From NCBI RefSeq assembly GCF_014649775.1, contig NZ_BMTR01000032.1, forward strand, positions 1-61,941: DNA of 61,941 nucleotides. Reading direction: 5' to 3'. Made by a program: the position numbers and the translations under genes. Of this stretch, positions 8,257-17,427 are shown in pieces (positions within the stretch are counted from its first letter, which is position 1; every line of letters begins with the position of its first letter). Under the pieces are notes generated by a model. The model saw only the letters and a program-made list of their open reading frames with translations. It made no database searches and had not been told where the DNA came from. Source of the DNA: Streptomyces longisporoflavus. GTDB lineage: Bacteria > Actinomycetota > Actinomycetes > Streptomycetales > Streptomycetaceae.

Positions 8257-9084
8257 TTGGCGGAGGCCGGGCCCCGGGGAGTGGGCCGGCAGCCGGACTC
8301 CTGGTTCACTGCGCGGCACGAAAGGCCCGCGGCCCGTGAGCTGGACGACGAGCGGTACTACGCCGCTTTCTGCGCCTACGCCGCCGAGCTCGGCGACTAC
8401 CCCAACGCCCGGCAGTTCGGTCTCTACCTGCTGGACGTGTACGGCGTCATCGGCCGCGGTGGCGGCCCGCTGAGCGAGCAGGCACTCGACCCCCTCCTGC
8501 CGGGACTGCGCCAGCGCTACCAGCAGGACGTCGAATCCGCGGCGGACGTGGAGCCGGACGCGCGCGGTGCCGGATACCGACGATGCCTCGGAGCAGGCCG
8601 TCGGAGTACGCGGCCCGCGGGCCGCAGCAGAGCCCGAAGTGCAGGCGCCCGCTCCCTCCGGTTCGCCGGGGGAGCAGCAGCCCGGCCCGGGCGACGGCCC
8701 GCCCCTGGACGAACTTGACCCGCATGAGGTGGTGCAGCCGACCGCCGTGGATCGCTATTACCTCGGCTACGAGTTCCTGCACGCCCACGGGGCGAGCCCT
8801 GCCGCGAGGAGCTCGCCGCGCATCTCACGGACCAGGGCATCAACAACCCGCACGGCCGGCCGGTGAAAGCGAACACGGTCGGCCGCTACCAAGTGGGGTT
8901 CCGCACCTACGCGGCCTGGGCCGAGATATATGAGGCGAGCGGCACCGAACCCGACCTGGCGGCGCTCCTCGAAGCGGTCGACGGACGGGGCATCAAGGGC
9001 CTGCGGCGGCTCGAGGACTTCCGTCGTCGTCGCCGGGCGATCGCACCCGTCCTCGTCGACTACTGGTCATCGGTCATCAGATAG
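8257..9084 (+). pseudogene. Frameshifted unknown gene with two winged-helix-like modules
   Basis: Protein-like sequence is spread over two frames. First frame, about 8336-8560: DDERYYAAFCAYAAELGDYP and YGVIGRGGGPLSEQALDPLL. After a shift near 8560-8570, the next part (to about 8800) has DELDPHEVVQPTAVDRYYLG and YEFLHAHG. After a second shift near 8800 the first frame resumes with REELAAHLTDQGINNPHGRP, VKANTVGRYQVGFRTYAAWA and DFRRRRRAIAPVLVDYWSSV. The two parts look like repeated DNA-binding modules of a plasmid- or integrative-element-type protein, but I cannot name the family. Two compensating shifts mean decay or sequencing error; no good start was found. Confidence 0.5.
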
Positions 9085-9321
9085 CCGCAGCGGACCGGCT
9101 GGGCGCTCTCGACATGGATCTTTCCTGGAGATCCACCGAATTGGTTTTGGCTGGTGCGGCTGCTGGTGCGGCGGGGGGTTGGTGGGTGCTCGTGCTGGTC
9201 ACGGGCGGCTGTCTGCAATCTTGATCGTCTGTCAGCGGTCGGGTTCGGGGTTCGTCCGCGCTGTTCTGCCAGCGGCAGAACACCAGGCGAACGTGCCCGT
9301 CGATCACTACCGTCCAGTGTC

Positions 9322-10047
9322 ATGACGACGATTACCACGCGCACGGTCGAGTACCCGGCCGACGGTCTGACGATGCTCGGGCACCTCGCGCTTCCGGCCG
9401 GTATCGACCGCCGGCCCGCAGTGCTGCTGGGGCCTGAGGGCACGGGGCTCAGCGACGTCGAGCGCCGGCGGGCCGAGACCCTTGCCGAACTGGGGTACGT
9501 GGCGCTTGCCTTCGACATCCACGGCGGACGCTATTTGGACGACCCCGAGGAGATGCTGGCTCGTTGCATGCCGTTGCTCGCCGACCCCGACCGGATGCGG
9601 GGCATCGGCCACGCGGCGCTCGATGTGCTGCGCGCCGAACCGCGGGTCGACCCCGACCGGATCGCCGCCGTCGGCTATGGCACCGGCGGCGCGATCGCGC
9701 TGGAACTCGGGCGCGACGGCGTCAACCTGCGCGCGATCGGCACCGTCAACGGTCTGATCACCGGCCGACCGGGCGAGGCGGCGCGCATCCGCTGCCCGGT
9801 GTGGGCCGGGGTCGGGTCGGAAGACCCGATCATGCCGCCCGAGCAACGGGACGCATTCACGGCCGAGATGCAGTCCGCGGGCGTCGACTGGCGCCTGGTG
9901 GTCTACGGCGGCGCCTTGCATGCCTTCCACCACCCGACGGTCGACCACACCGTGCTCCCCGGCGTCGGATACCACCCGCGGCATGCACAGCGAGTCTGGC
10001 ATGACGTCGTCGACTTGCTCGCCGAGTGCCTGCCCGTGACGGAGTGA
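9322..10047 (+). CDS. Dienelactone hydrolase-like protein lacking the nucleophile
   Basis: A 241-residue alpha/beta-hydrolase of the dienelactone hydrolase family. The acid region (GVGSEDPIMPP) and the catalytic histidine region (YGGALHAFHHPTVDH) are present. The nucleophile elbow, normally G-x-C-x-G-G, reads GYGTGG: residue 120 (codon GGC at 9679-9681) is glycine, where the intact family member at 51121-51855 has GYCIGG. The protein may therefore be non-hydrolytic, or use another residue. ATG at 9322 was chosen because homology begins at MTTITTRTVEYPADG. It stands alone between a degraded gene and the convergent quinone reductase. Confidence 0.8.
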   Translation: MTTITTRTVEYPADGLTMLGHLALPAGIDRRPAVLLGPEGTGLSDVERRRAETLAELGYVALAFDIHGGRYLDDPEEMLARCMPLLADPDRMRGIGHAALDVLRAEPRVDPDRIAAVGYGTGGAIALELGRDGVNLRAIGTVNGLITGRPGEAARIRCPVWAGVGSEDPIMPPEQRDAFTAEMQSAGVDWRLVVYGGALHAFHHPTVDHTVLPGVGYHPRHAQRVWHDVVDLLAECLPVTE

Positions 10048-10151
10048 TCTGGTCAGTGCGACCTCGGGCACTAACTGACACCCACTGACCAGCACGTACG
10101 CGGTCCCACCGCTTCTGCGGCGCAGGACGCCGGCGACGCGCGTTCCCGCCG

Positions 10152-11165
10152 TCACGGGATGTCGAGCAGGACCTTTCCGACCAGGCCCCGTTCGAGTGCG
10201 GTGTGGGCGTCGGAGATGTGCTCCAGCGGGAAGCGGTGCAGCGGCATTCCGGCGTCCTCGCCCACCCGCAGGGCGCGTGCGTCCACGGCTGCGGCGACGT
10301 CGGTGAGCGCCTGCTGCTTCGCGGCGGGCGGCACGGTGTAGACGTAGACGCTCTGCCAGCGCAGGTTCGCCGCCAGTGAGGAGAGCACCGGGACGGAGAG
10401 CTGTTCGTCTTCGCTGCCGGAGTAGTAGGCCACCACGGCGCCCGGGGCGGTCACCGCAATATCGAGAGCGGCGTTGGTGCCCGGTGCGACTTCCACCACG
10501 ATGTCGACGCCCTCGGGAGCGAGGGCGCGGATCTCCGCGGTCGCGTCCTGCGCGCGGTAGTCGACGACGTGGTGGGCGCCGGCCGTGCGCGCCAGCGCGG
10601 CTTTGGCCGGGCTGCTGACCGTGGTGATCACGCGGGCTCCGCCCCAGCGGGCGAGCTGGATGGCCGCGTTGCCGACCGCGCCGGCGCCACCCGCCACCAG
10701 GACGGTCGTGCCCCGCAGCGTGCCGGGCGCGATCTGCCCCGGTCCGCCGTCGTGCACGGTCAGTGTGCGATGGGCGGTCAGGGCCGGGATGCCCAGGGCG
10801 GCGCCGAGTTCGAACGGAGCGTGGTCGGGCAGCGCGACGGCGTGCCGTTCGGCCACGAGCGTGTACTGCTGTGCCGTTCCCCAGGGCCGGTCCCACGCGG
10901 CCTCCCAGATCCATACCCGCTGTCCGACTCGTGCCGGATCGACCTGCGAACCGACAGCATCGATCACCCCCGCGCCGTCCTGGTGGGGCACCTGCTCGTT
11001 CATGCCTGGAGGCAGCGGGCGCTGGCGGCTTCGCCAGTCGGTCGGGTTGACGCCCGAGACGTGCACACGGACCCGTACCTCCCCGGGGCCGGGCTCGGGG
11101 ACCGGACGCTCGACCAACCGGAGGACCTCGGGCCCGCCGGCAGCCGTCCGAACGACGGACTTCAT
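10152..11165 (-). CDS. NADPH:quinone reductase-like zinc-independent MDR dehydrogenase
   Basis: A 337-residue medium-chain dehydrogenase/reductase. The N-terminal GroES-like domain starts MKSVVRTAAGGPEVLRLVER, with SGVNPTDWRSR and the HQDGAGVIDAVG element. The Rossmann domain has VAGGAGAVGNAAIQLARWGG for NADPH, and the C-terminus returns to the catalytic fold (LERGLVGKVLLDIP). Structural and catalytic zinc ligands are absent, as in quinone oxidoreductases and enoyl reductases. It lies upstream of the ArsR gene on the same strand, 297 bases apart. Substrate unknown; detoxification of quinones or enones is the family norm. Confidence 0.85.
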   Translation of the reverse strand: MKSVVRTAAGGPEVLRLVERPVPEPGPGEVRVRVHVSGVNPTDWRSRQRPLPPGMNEQVPHQDGAGVIDAVGSQVDPARVGQRVWIWEAAWDRPWGTAQQYTLVAERHAVALPDHAPFELGAALGIPALTAHRTLTVHDGGPGQIAPGTLRGTTVLVAGGAGAVGNAAIQLARWGGARVITTVSSPAKAALARTAGAHHVVDYRAQDATAEIRALAPEGVDIVVEVAPGTNAALDIAVTAPGAVVAYYSGSEDEQLSVPVLSSLAANLRWQSVYVYTVPPAAKQQALTDVAAAVDARALRVGEDAGMPLHRFPLEHISDAHTALERGLVGKVLLDIP

Positions 11166-11462
11166 CTCTCACCCATCCTTGGTTCATTCCTGGACGCCCG
11201 CGGTATTACGGAAGTCCCGCGAGCCCTGCCGGGGCCCTGGCACCGCGGCAGCGACCCATGGCCCGCCCGGCGACGAATGCGTAGCGGTCACTCGCACCGG
11301 CCGGTACCCCTCGAGACCCGCAGCCGCAGCCCGCACTGGGTGGCAACGGAACCGATGACGGTCGTGGCCGGGGGAGCGGCCAAGCGGCTTCGCGAGCTGC
11401 ACCGACTCGCATGCTCCGTCGCGACCGGGCCTGCTGTGCTGCCGCGTCCGGTCCCGGGATTG

Positions 11463-11789
11463 TCAGCCCTCTCGTGCCATCGCCGCCATCAGCGCGTCCA
11501 GCAGCCCTGGTGCCGCTTCCTGGAGGGTGCTGCGGCGGAGGCGGTGTCCGCGGGAAGGGCCGACCATGACCGGGTGGAGGACGCCTGCCTCGACCAGGAC
11601 CTTGAAGTGGTGGGTCGCGGTGGACTTGTTCAGGCCCTCGTAGAGGTCCGAGCAGGGGGCTTCGGCGGCGGGGTCCACGGCCAGTCGGCGGACCATTTCC
11701 AGGCGTACGGGATCCGCGAGTGCGCGCAGCAGTTTCTGGACCGGGGCGACGGGCGGCAGCTGGTCGGAGGGGATCTCCCAGGGCGGCAT
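11463..11789 (-). CDS. ArsR family repressor of the adjacent MFS exporter
   Basis: A 108-residue ArsR/SmtB winged-helix protein (family 90-120 residues). LRALADPVRLEMVRRLAV is the conserved N-terminal helix pair, LNKSTATHHFKVLVEAGVLH the recognition helix, and GPSRGHRLRRSTLQEAAPG the wing. No metal-binding cysteine cluster of the ELCVC type is seen, so it probably senses something other than metals. The ATG at 11789 was preferred over 11849 because the upstream option would run through the operator at 11801-11822. It is divergent from the MFS gene, with paired operators between. Confidence 0.87.
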   Translation of the reverse strand: MPPWEIPSDQLPPVAPVQKLLRALADPVRLEMVRRLAVDPAAEAPCSDLYEGLNKSTATHHFKVLVEAGVLHPVMVGPSRGHRLRRSTLQEAAPGLLDALMAAMAREG

Positions 11790-11800
11790 CAGACAACTCC

Positions 11801-11822
11801 AAGTTTGACGTGCATCATACTT
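11801..11822. promoter_or_regulatory. ArsR operator, site 1
   Basis: A 22-bp site with consensus AAGT-nn-GAC-nnn-CATCATACTT, 12 bases before the arsR start. It repeats site 2 in the same register 38 bp away (sites agree at the outer AAGT, at GAC and over CATCATACTT). Confidence 0.65.
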
Positions 11823-11838
11823 CTCCCTAGCATCCACG

Positions 11839-11860
11839 AAGTACGACACACATCATACTT
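11839..11860. promoter_or_regulatory. ArsR operator, site 2
   Basis: A 22-bp imperfect palindrome with left half AAGTACGA and right half TCATACTT, ending four bases before the MFS Shine-Dalgarno AGGAG (11864-11868). Binding here would directly cover the MFS transcription start; together with site 1 it supports autoregulation plus control of the exporter. Confidence 0.7.
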
Positions 11861-11873
11861 CCCAGGAGTTCTT

Positions 11874-13124
11874 GTGCCGGCACTTTCCCATGGGCGGCGT
11901 CCCCAGCCATGGAGCTATGCGACCCTCCTCGTGCTTCTCATGCTCGGGCAGGCGACGTCCGCCATCCCCTCACCGCTCTACTCCCTGTACGCCGAGAAAT
12001 GGGACTACCCGCCCTTCCTCACCACCGTCATCTTCGCCGCGTACGGGGCTGTCGCGGTCGTCGCGATCCTCGTCTCCGGACCCCTGTCCGACCGGTACGG
12101 CCGTCGGCCCGTGCTTCTCGGCGCGGTCCTGCTGCTGCTCGCCGGGCTGGCCGTCTTCGTCTTCGCCGCGGGTCCCGGGCACCTCGTCGTGGCGCGGATG
12201 CTCAACGGCCTGGGGATCGGCGCGATCGTCGTCGTCGGCGGGGCCGCTCTGCTGGACGTGAGTCCCGAGCGGGCGGCCCGCAGCGGGACCCTCACCGCCA
12301 TCGCGTTCAACGTCGGCATCGCCGCCGCCGCGCTCGGTACCGCGGGCCTCGCCCAGACCGGCTTCCATCCCCTGTTCCTGCCCTACCTCGCCGATGCGTT
12401 CATCGCCCTCGTCCTGTTCGTGCTCCTCCTGGTGATGCGGGAGCCGCACCCCTCGGTCGGGGCCGCGCCTCTGGGAATCCCCCGCCCGCACGTACCCAAG
12501 GAGATCCGCGGACGCTTCGTCTTCGCCGTGATCGGCGCCGGTGCCGCCTGGGCCGTGCTCGGGGTCTGCTTCTCGCTGGAACCCTCGATCGCCGCCCACG
12601 CGGCGCATGTCGGCGGGCCGTTCTTCGGGGGTGTCGTCATTGCGGCCGTGACCCTGTCCGCCGCCTGCGCCCAGGTCGTCAGCGCGCGTTACCCGGCCCG
12701 CACGGTCGCGCTCGTCGGCGACTCGGCGCTCGCCGTGCTCATGCTGGCCGGGGTGGCCGGCTTCGCGACCGGCAACGCCGCCGTCATCATCGTCACCGTC
12801 GCACTCCAGGGCGGCGCCTACGGGCTCGCCTTCGGCGGCTCCCTGCGCCACCTGACCGCTCACATTCCCGCCGAGCGGCGCGGAGCTGTCATGTCCATGT
12901 TCTACCTGCTCGCGTACGGCGCGCTCATCACGCCCACACTCCTCGTAGGCATCGGCGCCACGGTCTGGAGCGACACCGTGATCTTCCCCGTCTTCTCCGT
13001 GCTCGCCGCCCTTCTCTGCGCCTCTGCCGTGGTCGTCGAGCGCGTACTGGGGCGTCGAGGAGGACAGCCTGCGGTGACGCCGGCGTCGACGGCCGAGGCG
13101 CCCCGGATGAGCGAGGTCGACTGA
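11874..13124 (+). CDS. MFS transporter
   Basis: A 416-residue major facilitator with about 12 membrane helices. The loop 2-3 signature is GPLSDRYGRRPVLLGAVLLL, and helix 5 has GRAARSGTLTAIAFNVGI-like family features. GTG at 11874 follows AGGAG (11864-11868) by five bases; the much longer upstream open frame is a shadow of the reductase and ArsR genes. The protein most likely exports a small toxic compound by proton antiport. Its promoter region is covered by two ArsR-type operators. Confidence 0.87.
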   Translation: MPALSHGRRPQPWSYATLLVLLMLGQATSAIPSPLYSLYAEKWDYPPFLTTVIFAAYGAVAVVAILVSGPLSDRYGRRPVLLGAVLLLLAGLAVFVFAAGPGHLVVARMLNGLGIGAIVVVGGAALLDVSPERAARSGTLTAIAFNVGIAAAALGTAGLAQTGFHPLFLPYLADAFIALVLFVLLLVMREPHPSVGAAPLGIPRPHVPKEIRGRFVFAVIGAGAAWAVLGVCFSLEPSIAAHAAHVGGPFFGGVVIAAVTLSAACAQVVSARYPARTVALVGDSALAVLMLAGVAGFATGNAAVIIVTVALQGGAYGLAFGGSLRHLTAHIPAERRGAVMSMFYLLAYGALITPTLLVGIGATVWSDTVIFPVFSVLAALLCASAVVVERVLGRRGGQPAVTPASTAEAPRMSEVD

Positions 13125-13136
13125 CCGGTGACCTCG

Positions 13137-13167
13137 AAGCTGCCCGGCGCGCGGCGCCGGGCAGCTT
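13137..13167 (+). terminator. Terminator after the MFS gene
   Basis: Perfect 14-bp arms AAGCTGCCCGGCGC (13137-13150) and GCGCCGGGCAGCTT (13154-13167) with loop GCG, 12 bases after the stop. Confidence 0.85.
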
Positions 13168-13427
13168 GCGAAGCACGTCGTCGGGGGAGGTCCGGATCGA
13201 CCGGAGCATGGGCAGCGCCGGTTCCACGACCTGCCGCGCTCACCAGTACGCAGCCGGCGCCTTCACCCGTGTCCCAAAGATCCCGGGCGATCCACCTCGC
13301 CGAAGAAGGTGGGCGCCGCCCGCTCGGGTTTGTCATCACGACTGGCCGGCAGGAAGCTCCCGGAAGGGGCACACGACCCAGCCCGGAACGCCTGGACTTC
13401 AGGCCGGGGAGCACGTCAAAGACTCGG

Positions 13428-14840
13428 TCAGTCGGAAGCGAGGCGGGCGAGGGGGACGGGCGGGTCGGGGAGTGGTGTGGTGTGGGTGTGCCAGAGGCGG
13501 GTGGTGGTTTCGGTGATCTGGTGTGCCTGTCCGAGGTAGTTCTCCGGCTCGGCGTGAAGGCCGGGCAGGAGTGTGTCGAGGCTGTGCTCGGTCAGCACCT
13601 CGCGCAGTGTCCGCGTGAGGTGTGTGCCGGTGGTACGGGTGCGGGTCGCCGCTTCGTGGACAAGGTCGTGCGCGCGTTCCCGGCCGACGGGTCCGGCCAG
13701 CGTGATCATGTGTGATTCCGCCATGACGAGGCCGCCGTCGAGGTCGAGGTTGGCGCGCATGCGGCGGGCGTCGACCCGCAGTCCGCGCAGGAGGGTGGTC
13801 GTCTCGGTGAGGGCCGTTCCGGCGGTGACGGCGAGTTCGGGCAGGACCCGCCATTCGGTGTGCCATTCCCCGGCGGCGCGCTCGTGCCCCGCCTCCTGCG
13901 CTCGGAGCAGCGCGGAGGTGAGAGCGCCGGCCGTGCCGCTCAGTCCGATGATGCTCTCCGAGGTGATCGGGTTGACCTTCTGCGGCATGGTCGAGGATGC
14001 GCCGCGGTGGTCGCCGTAGGGCTCGAAGACCTCGGCGATCTCGGTCCGGGAGAGGTCGACGATGTTGCGGGCCAGGCGCGCGCATGTCGCGGTGAGCAAC
14101 GAGCACAGCCAGCCGAATTCGGCGACCCCGTCGCGGGCCGCGTGCCAGGGGGTCGCGGTGTCGCGCAGGCCGAGCAGCCGGGCCATGCCGCTTCTGACGG
14201 CTGCCGCGTGCGGGCCGAACGCCGCCGCGGTGCCGCCGGCTCCGGACAGGGAGATCACGCCGACGCGCGGCGCGGCCTCGGCCAGGCGCTGCCGGTGACG
14301 CGTGAACTGTGCCAGGAGGGTGGCCAAGGTGGCGCCGAACGTGGTGGGTACGGCCTGCTGGCCGTGGGTGCGGGCCGCCATCACGGTGGAGGCGTGCTCG
14401 GTGACACGGTCGGCCAGAACGTCGCCGAGTTCGGCGATCTGTCGTTCGAGAGCGGCCAGTGAGCGGACCATCTGCAGGGCGAGACCGGTGTCCATGATGT
14501 CCTGCGTGGTGGCGCCGTAGTGCACCCGGCCGTCGGGTCCCGGCGGGAGCCGGCGGCTGATCTGCCGGACCAGACCCAGGATGGGGTAGCCGACGGTGCG
14601 GGCGGTGCGCCACAGCTCTTCGCGGTCGATGTGGTGCGGCTGTGCCGCGTCGCGGATGGCCGCGGCCTCCGCGTGGGTGAGCACTCCGACGTCGGCCTGG
14701 GCCCGGGCGAGAGCCCGTTCGGCGGCGAGCCAGCTGTCGAGGGTGGCGTCCTCGCCGAACAGGGTGTGTTGTCCGGGGTCGGTCGCGAGCCGGCTGGTCA
14801 GGGAGAAGAGGTAGGGGTCCGGCAGCGAGGGGGTGTTCAT
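13428..14840 (-). CDS. Fumarase/aspartase superfamily lyase (adenylosuccinate lyase / carboxymuconate cycloisomerase-like)
   Basis: A 470-residue lyase. The superfamily signature is GASSTMPQKVNP, and RVHYGATTQDIMDTG and ARTHGQQAVPTTFG are the other two conserved active-site regions, typical of the PcaB/PurB branch. These enzymes eliminate fumarate from, or cycloisomerise, succinyl-type compounds in the cytoplasm as homotetramers. The start overlaps the stop of the succinate-semialdehyde dehydrogenase gene by four bases (ATGA), so both act in one pathway. A housekeeping purB role is unlikely in this context; a catabolic lyase acting on an N-succinyl or muconate-like compound is more plausible. 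Confidence 0.82.
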   Translation of the reverse strand: MNTPSLPDPYLFSLTSRLATDPGQHTLFGEDATLDSWLAAERALARAQADVGVLTHAEAAAIRDAAQPHHIDREELWRTARTVGYPILGLVRQISRRLPPGPDGRVHYGATTQDIMDTGLALQMVRSLAALERQIAELGDVLADRVTEHASTVMAARTHGQQAVPTTFGATLATLLAQFTRHRQRLAEAAPRVGVISLSGAGGTAAAFGPHAAAVRSGMARLLGLRDTATPWHAARDGVAEFGWLCSLLTATCARLARNIVDLSRTEIAEVFEPYGDHRGASSTMPQKVNPITSESIIGLSGTAGALTSALLRAQEAGHERAAGEWHTEWRVLPELAVTAGTALTETTTLLRGLRVDARRMRANLDLDGGLVMAESHMITLAGPVGRERAHDLVHEAATRTRTTGTHLTRTLREVLTEHSLDTLLPGLHAEPENYLGQAHQITETTTRLWHTHTTPLPDPPVPLARLASD

Positions 14841-16345
14841 GAGCGGTCCCGGGGGAGAGCGGGGGTGCCGGCGTCGGCGGGGGTGTCGATGGCGATGTAT
14901 TTCTGTTCCAGGTATTCCTCGATGCCGGAGTTGCCGCCCTCGCGGCCGACACCTGAGTGCTTGATGCCGCCGAAGGGCGCTCCGGGGTCGGAGACGTAGC
15001 CGCGGTTGAGGCCGACCATGCCGCTCTCGATCCGTTCGCTCATCCGCAGCGCCCGGCCGAGGTCGCGGGTGTAGAGGTAGGCGACGAGACCGAACTCGGT
15101 GGCGTTGGCCAGCGCGAGGGCCTCGTCGTCGCCGGCGAAGGTCCGGATGGCGGCGACGGGGCCGAAGATCTCCTCGCGGTTGATGCGCGCGTCGGCGGGG
15201 ATGTCGGTGAGCACGGTCGGCGGATAGAAGTAGCCGGGCAGGTCGGGGACGCTGCCGCCGGTGTGCAGCCGCGCGCCGTCGGCGACGGTCTCGTCCACCA
15301 GGCGGGCGACACGGTCGCGCTGGGTACGGTCGATCAGCGGGCCGAGGTCGATACCGGGTTCCGTGCCGTTGCCGAGGGTCAGGCCGCTCATCCGGTCCAC
15401 GAGACGCTCGGTGAACTCCCGCGCGACGTCGGCGTGGACGAGGAAGCGGTTCGCCGCGATGCACGCTTCGCCGATGTTGCGCAGCTTGGCGGTCATGGCG
15501 CCGTCCACCGCCGCGTCCAGGTCGGCGTCGGCGCACACGATGAACGGGGCGTTGCCGCCCAGCTCCATCGAGGTGCGCAGTACGTTGGCGGATGCCTGGG
15601 CCAGCAGCAGCCGGCCGACCGCGGTGGAACCGGTGAAGGACACCTTGCGCAGCCGCGGATCTCTCATCAGCGCCTCGGACACCGCGGCGGCGCCGGTGGT
15701 GGGAAGAAGGTTCAGAACCCCGGCGGGCAGACCGGCCTCGACCAGGAGGGCGGCCAGCGCGATGCTGGTCAGCGGCGTCTGCGGGGCGGGTTTGAGGACC
15801 ATCGTGCAGCCGGCGGCCACGGCGGGGGCGATCTTACGGGCCGGCATGGCAAGCGGCGCGTTCCACGGTGTGATCAGCAGGCACGGTCCGACGGGCTGGC
15901 GCGTGACCAGGACCCGCGCCGACGCGTCCTCGCTGACCTTCCATGTCCCGTCGACGCGTACGGCTTCCTCGGCGAACCAGCGCAAGTACCCGGCCGCGTA
16001 ATCGACTTCCGCCCGGGCCTCGTCTAGGGACTTGCCCATCTCCAGGGTGATGAGCCCCGCGAAGTCCTCACGGCGTTCCAGCAGCAGGTCGTGGGTACGG
16101 CGCAGAATGCGGCTGCGCTGCCCCGGTGATGTCGCGGCCCACTGCGACTGGGCGCCGACGGCCGCGCCGAGGGCGTCGAGCGCGTCCGCGGTGCCGGCAT
16201 CGGCGACCCGGGCCAGCGGTTCGCCCGTCGCGGGGTTCTCCACGGGGAAGGTGGTGTCGCCCGCCGCGGGCCGCCATCTTCCGTCGATCAGCAGCCCCTG
16301 GGGGAGGGCGTCAACGCCGTGGGAGCGGGGTGTGCGGTCCGTCAT
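14837..16345 (-). CDS. NAD(P)-dependent succinate-semialdehyde dehydrogenase-like aldehyde dehydrogenase
   Basis: A 502-residue aldehyde dehydrogenase. LLITPWNAPLAMPARKIAPA and FTGSTAVGRLL form the coenzyme site, MELGGNAPFIV carries the general-base glutamate and IGEACIAANRF the catalytic cysteine. Length and the GLVAYLYTRDLGRALRMSER region match succinate-semialdehyde dehydrogenases (GabD type), which oxidise succinic semialdehyde to succinate. It overlaps the downstream lyase by four bases. No transaminase is adjacent, so the substrate might instead be another omega-acid semialdehyde. Confidence 0.85.
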   Translation of the reverse strand: MTDRTPRSHGVDALPQGLLIDGRWRPAAGDTTFPVENPATGEPLARVADAGTADALDALGAAVGAQSQWAATSPGQRSRILRRTHDLLLERREDFAGLITLEMGKSLDEARAEVDYAAGYLRWFAEEAVRVDGTWKVSEDASARVLVTRQPVGPCLLITPWNAPLAMPARKIAPAVAAGCTMVLKPAPQTPLTSIALAALLVEAGLPAGVLNLLPTTGAAAVSEALMRDPRLRKVSFTGSTAVGRLLLAQASANVLRTSMELGGNAPFIVCADADLDAAVDGAMTAKLRNIGEACIAANRFLVHADVAREFTERLVDRMSGLTLGNGTEPGIDLGPLIDRTQRDRVARLVDETVADGARLHTGGSVPDLPGYFYPPTVLTDIPADARINREEIFGPVAAIRTFAGDDEALALANATEFGLVAYLYTRDLGRALRMSERIESGMVGLNRGYVSDPGAPFGGIKHSGVGREGGNSGIEEYLEQKYIAIDTPADAGTPALPRDRS

Positions 16346-16506
16346 GGTGGATTTCTCACCTGTCGTCGAAGGAGGGAAGCGAGCGAGTCGTCGGAGGAAG
16401 AGCGCAGGAGGAGTGGCCGCCCGGGCCGCCGCTGCCTGGAGAATGCGCGGCGGCGGCCGGGTGCCGGCGCCCCGGGGTCGGTGGCCGGTGTCCCCGGGGC
16501 GAGGGA

Positions 16507-17205
16507 TCAGCCCGCTGCCAGCGCGGCGTTGATCGCGTCGGCCATCGGGGTGCTGGAGGCCGGGTTCTGGCCGGTGAAGAGGTTGCCGTCCTGAACGGTG
16601 AACGCCTGGTAGGCGTCACCCTGCTCGTGTCGGGCGCCCATCTCGCGCAGACGGCTCGCCAGCAGCCACGGAGCGTTGTCCGCGGTGCCGAACAGCTGCT
16701 CCTCCTCATCGGTGAACGCGGTCATCCGCCGGCCTGCGAAGATCCACTTGCCCTGCTCGTCCACCGCGGAGAGCAACGCGGCCGGACCGTGGCAGACCGC
16801 ACCGACGACCTTCCCGGCGCGGTCGGTCTCGACCAGCAGCCGGCCCAAGTCCGAGTCCTGGAAGAGGTCGACCACGGGGCCGTGCCCGCCCGGCAGCACC
16901 ACGGCGTCGTAGTCGGCGGCCGAGACCTCGTCCAGCTTCAGCAGCGGCCCGAAGTCGCTGAGCGCCTTCTGGGCGTGGGCCACGTGCCGGGCACAGTCCT
17001 CACCGGCGACCGCCGGGTCGGCGCTGTGCTCGTCCAGCGGCTGCAGCACGCCTCCGGGGGAGGCGAAGTCAACGGTGTGGCCGGCGCTCACGAACGCCTC
17101 GTGCGGCGCGGCCAGTTCCTCGGCCCAGTAGCCCGTGGGGTACTGCGAGCCGTCGGTGCGCTCCCACACGGCGGCGGCGGACATGACGATCAGGATGCGA
17201 CTCAT
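16507..17205 (-). CDS. DJ-1/PfpI family protein (Hsp31-like)
   Basis: A 232-residue class I glutamine-amidotransferase-like protein. The nucleophile elbow is GAVCHGPAALL (cysteine between beta-strand and helix), the acid loop VVLPGGHGPVVDLF and the N-terminal strand ILIVMSAAAVWERTDG. These features match the Hsp31/glyoxalase III branch, which detoxifies methylglyoxal or deglycates proteins. It lies 161 bases upstream of the aldehyde dehydrogenase on the same strand and might be co-transcribed, which would make a small aldehyde-handling operon. Confidence 0.85.
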   Translation of the reverse strand: MSRILIVMSAAAVWERTDGSQYPTGYWAEELAAPHEAFVSAGHTVDFASPGGVLQPLDEHSADPAVAGEDCARHVAHAQKALSDFGPLLKLDEVSAADYDAVVLPGGHGPVVDLFQDSDLGRLLVETDRAGKVVGAVCHGPAALLSAVDEQGKWIFAGRRMTAFTDEEEQLFGTADNAPWLLASRLREMGARHEQGDAYQAFTVQDGNLFTGQNPASSTPMADAINAALAAG

Positions 17206-17427
17206 GACTTCTTCCTCAACTTCTCGAGCCTGTACGGCTTGTGGCGATCAGCCGGTCATCTGCGGGACCGGCGACCGGATCGACTGATCCGGCGCTGCAT
17301 CCACTGTCCCCCTGGCCCGACCGCCTCAAGGCGGCCATCACTGACCCTGACCTGCATAGGTCCGCCCGCCTAGGACCGACAGTCCTTGTCGGGACGGCGA
17401 TGACCGCGGCGAACCACATTGGCGTCA

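Noticed and set aside
10569..11873. Upstream extension of the MFS gene frame
   Set aside because: Runs antisense through the MDR and ArsR genes; the true start is GTG 11874 with AGGAG.
13399..14952. 517-codon minus-strand frame overlapping the lyase gene
   Set aside because: Arg/His/Pro-rich frame-shifted shadow; the lyase frame 13428-14840 has all superfamily motifs.
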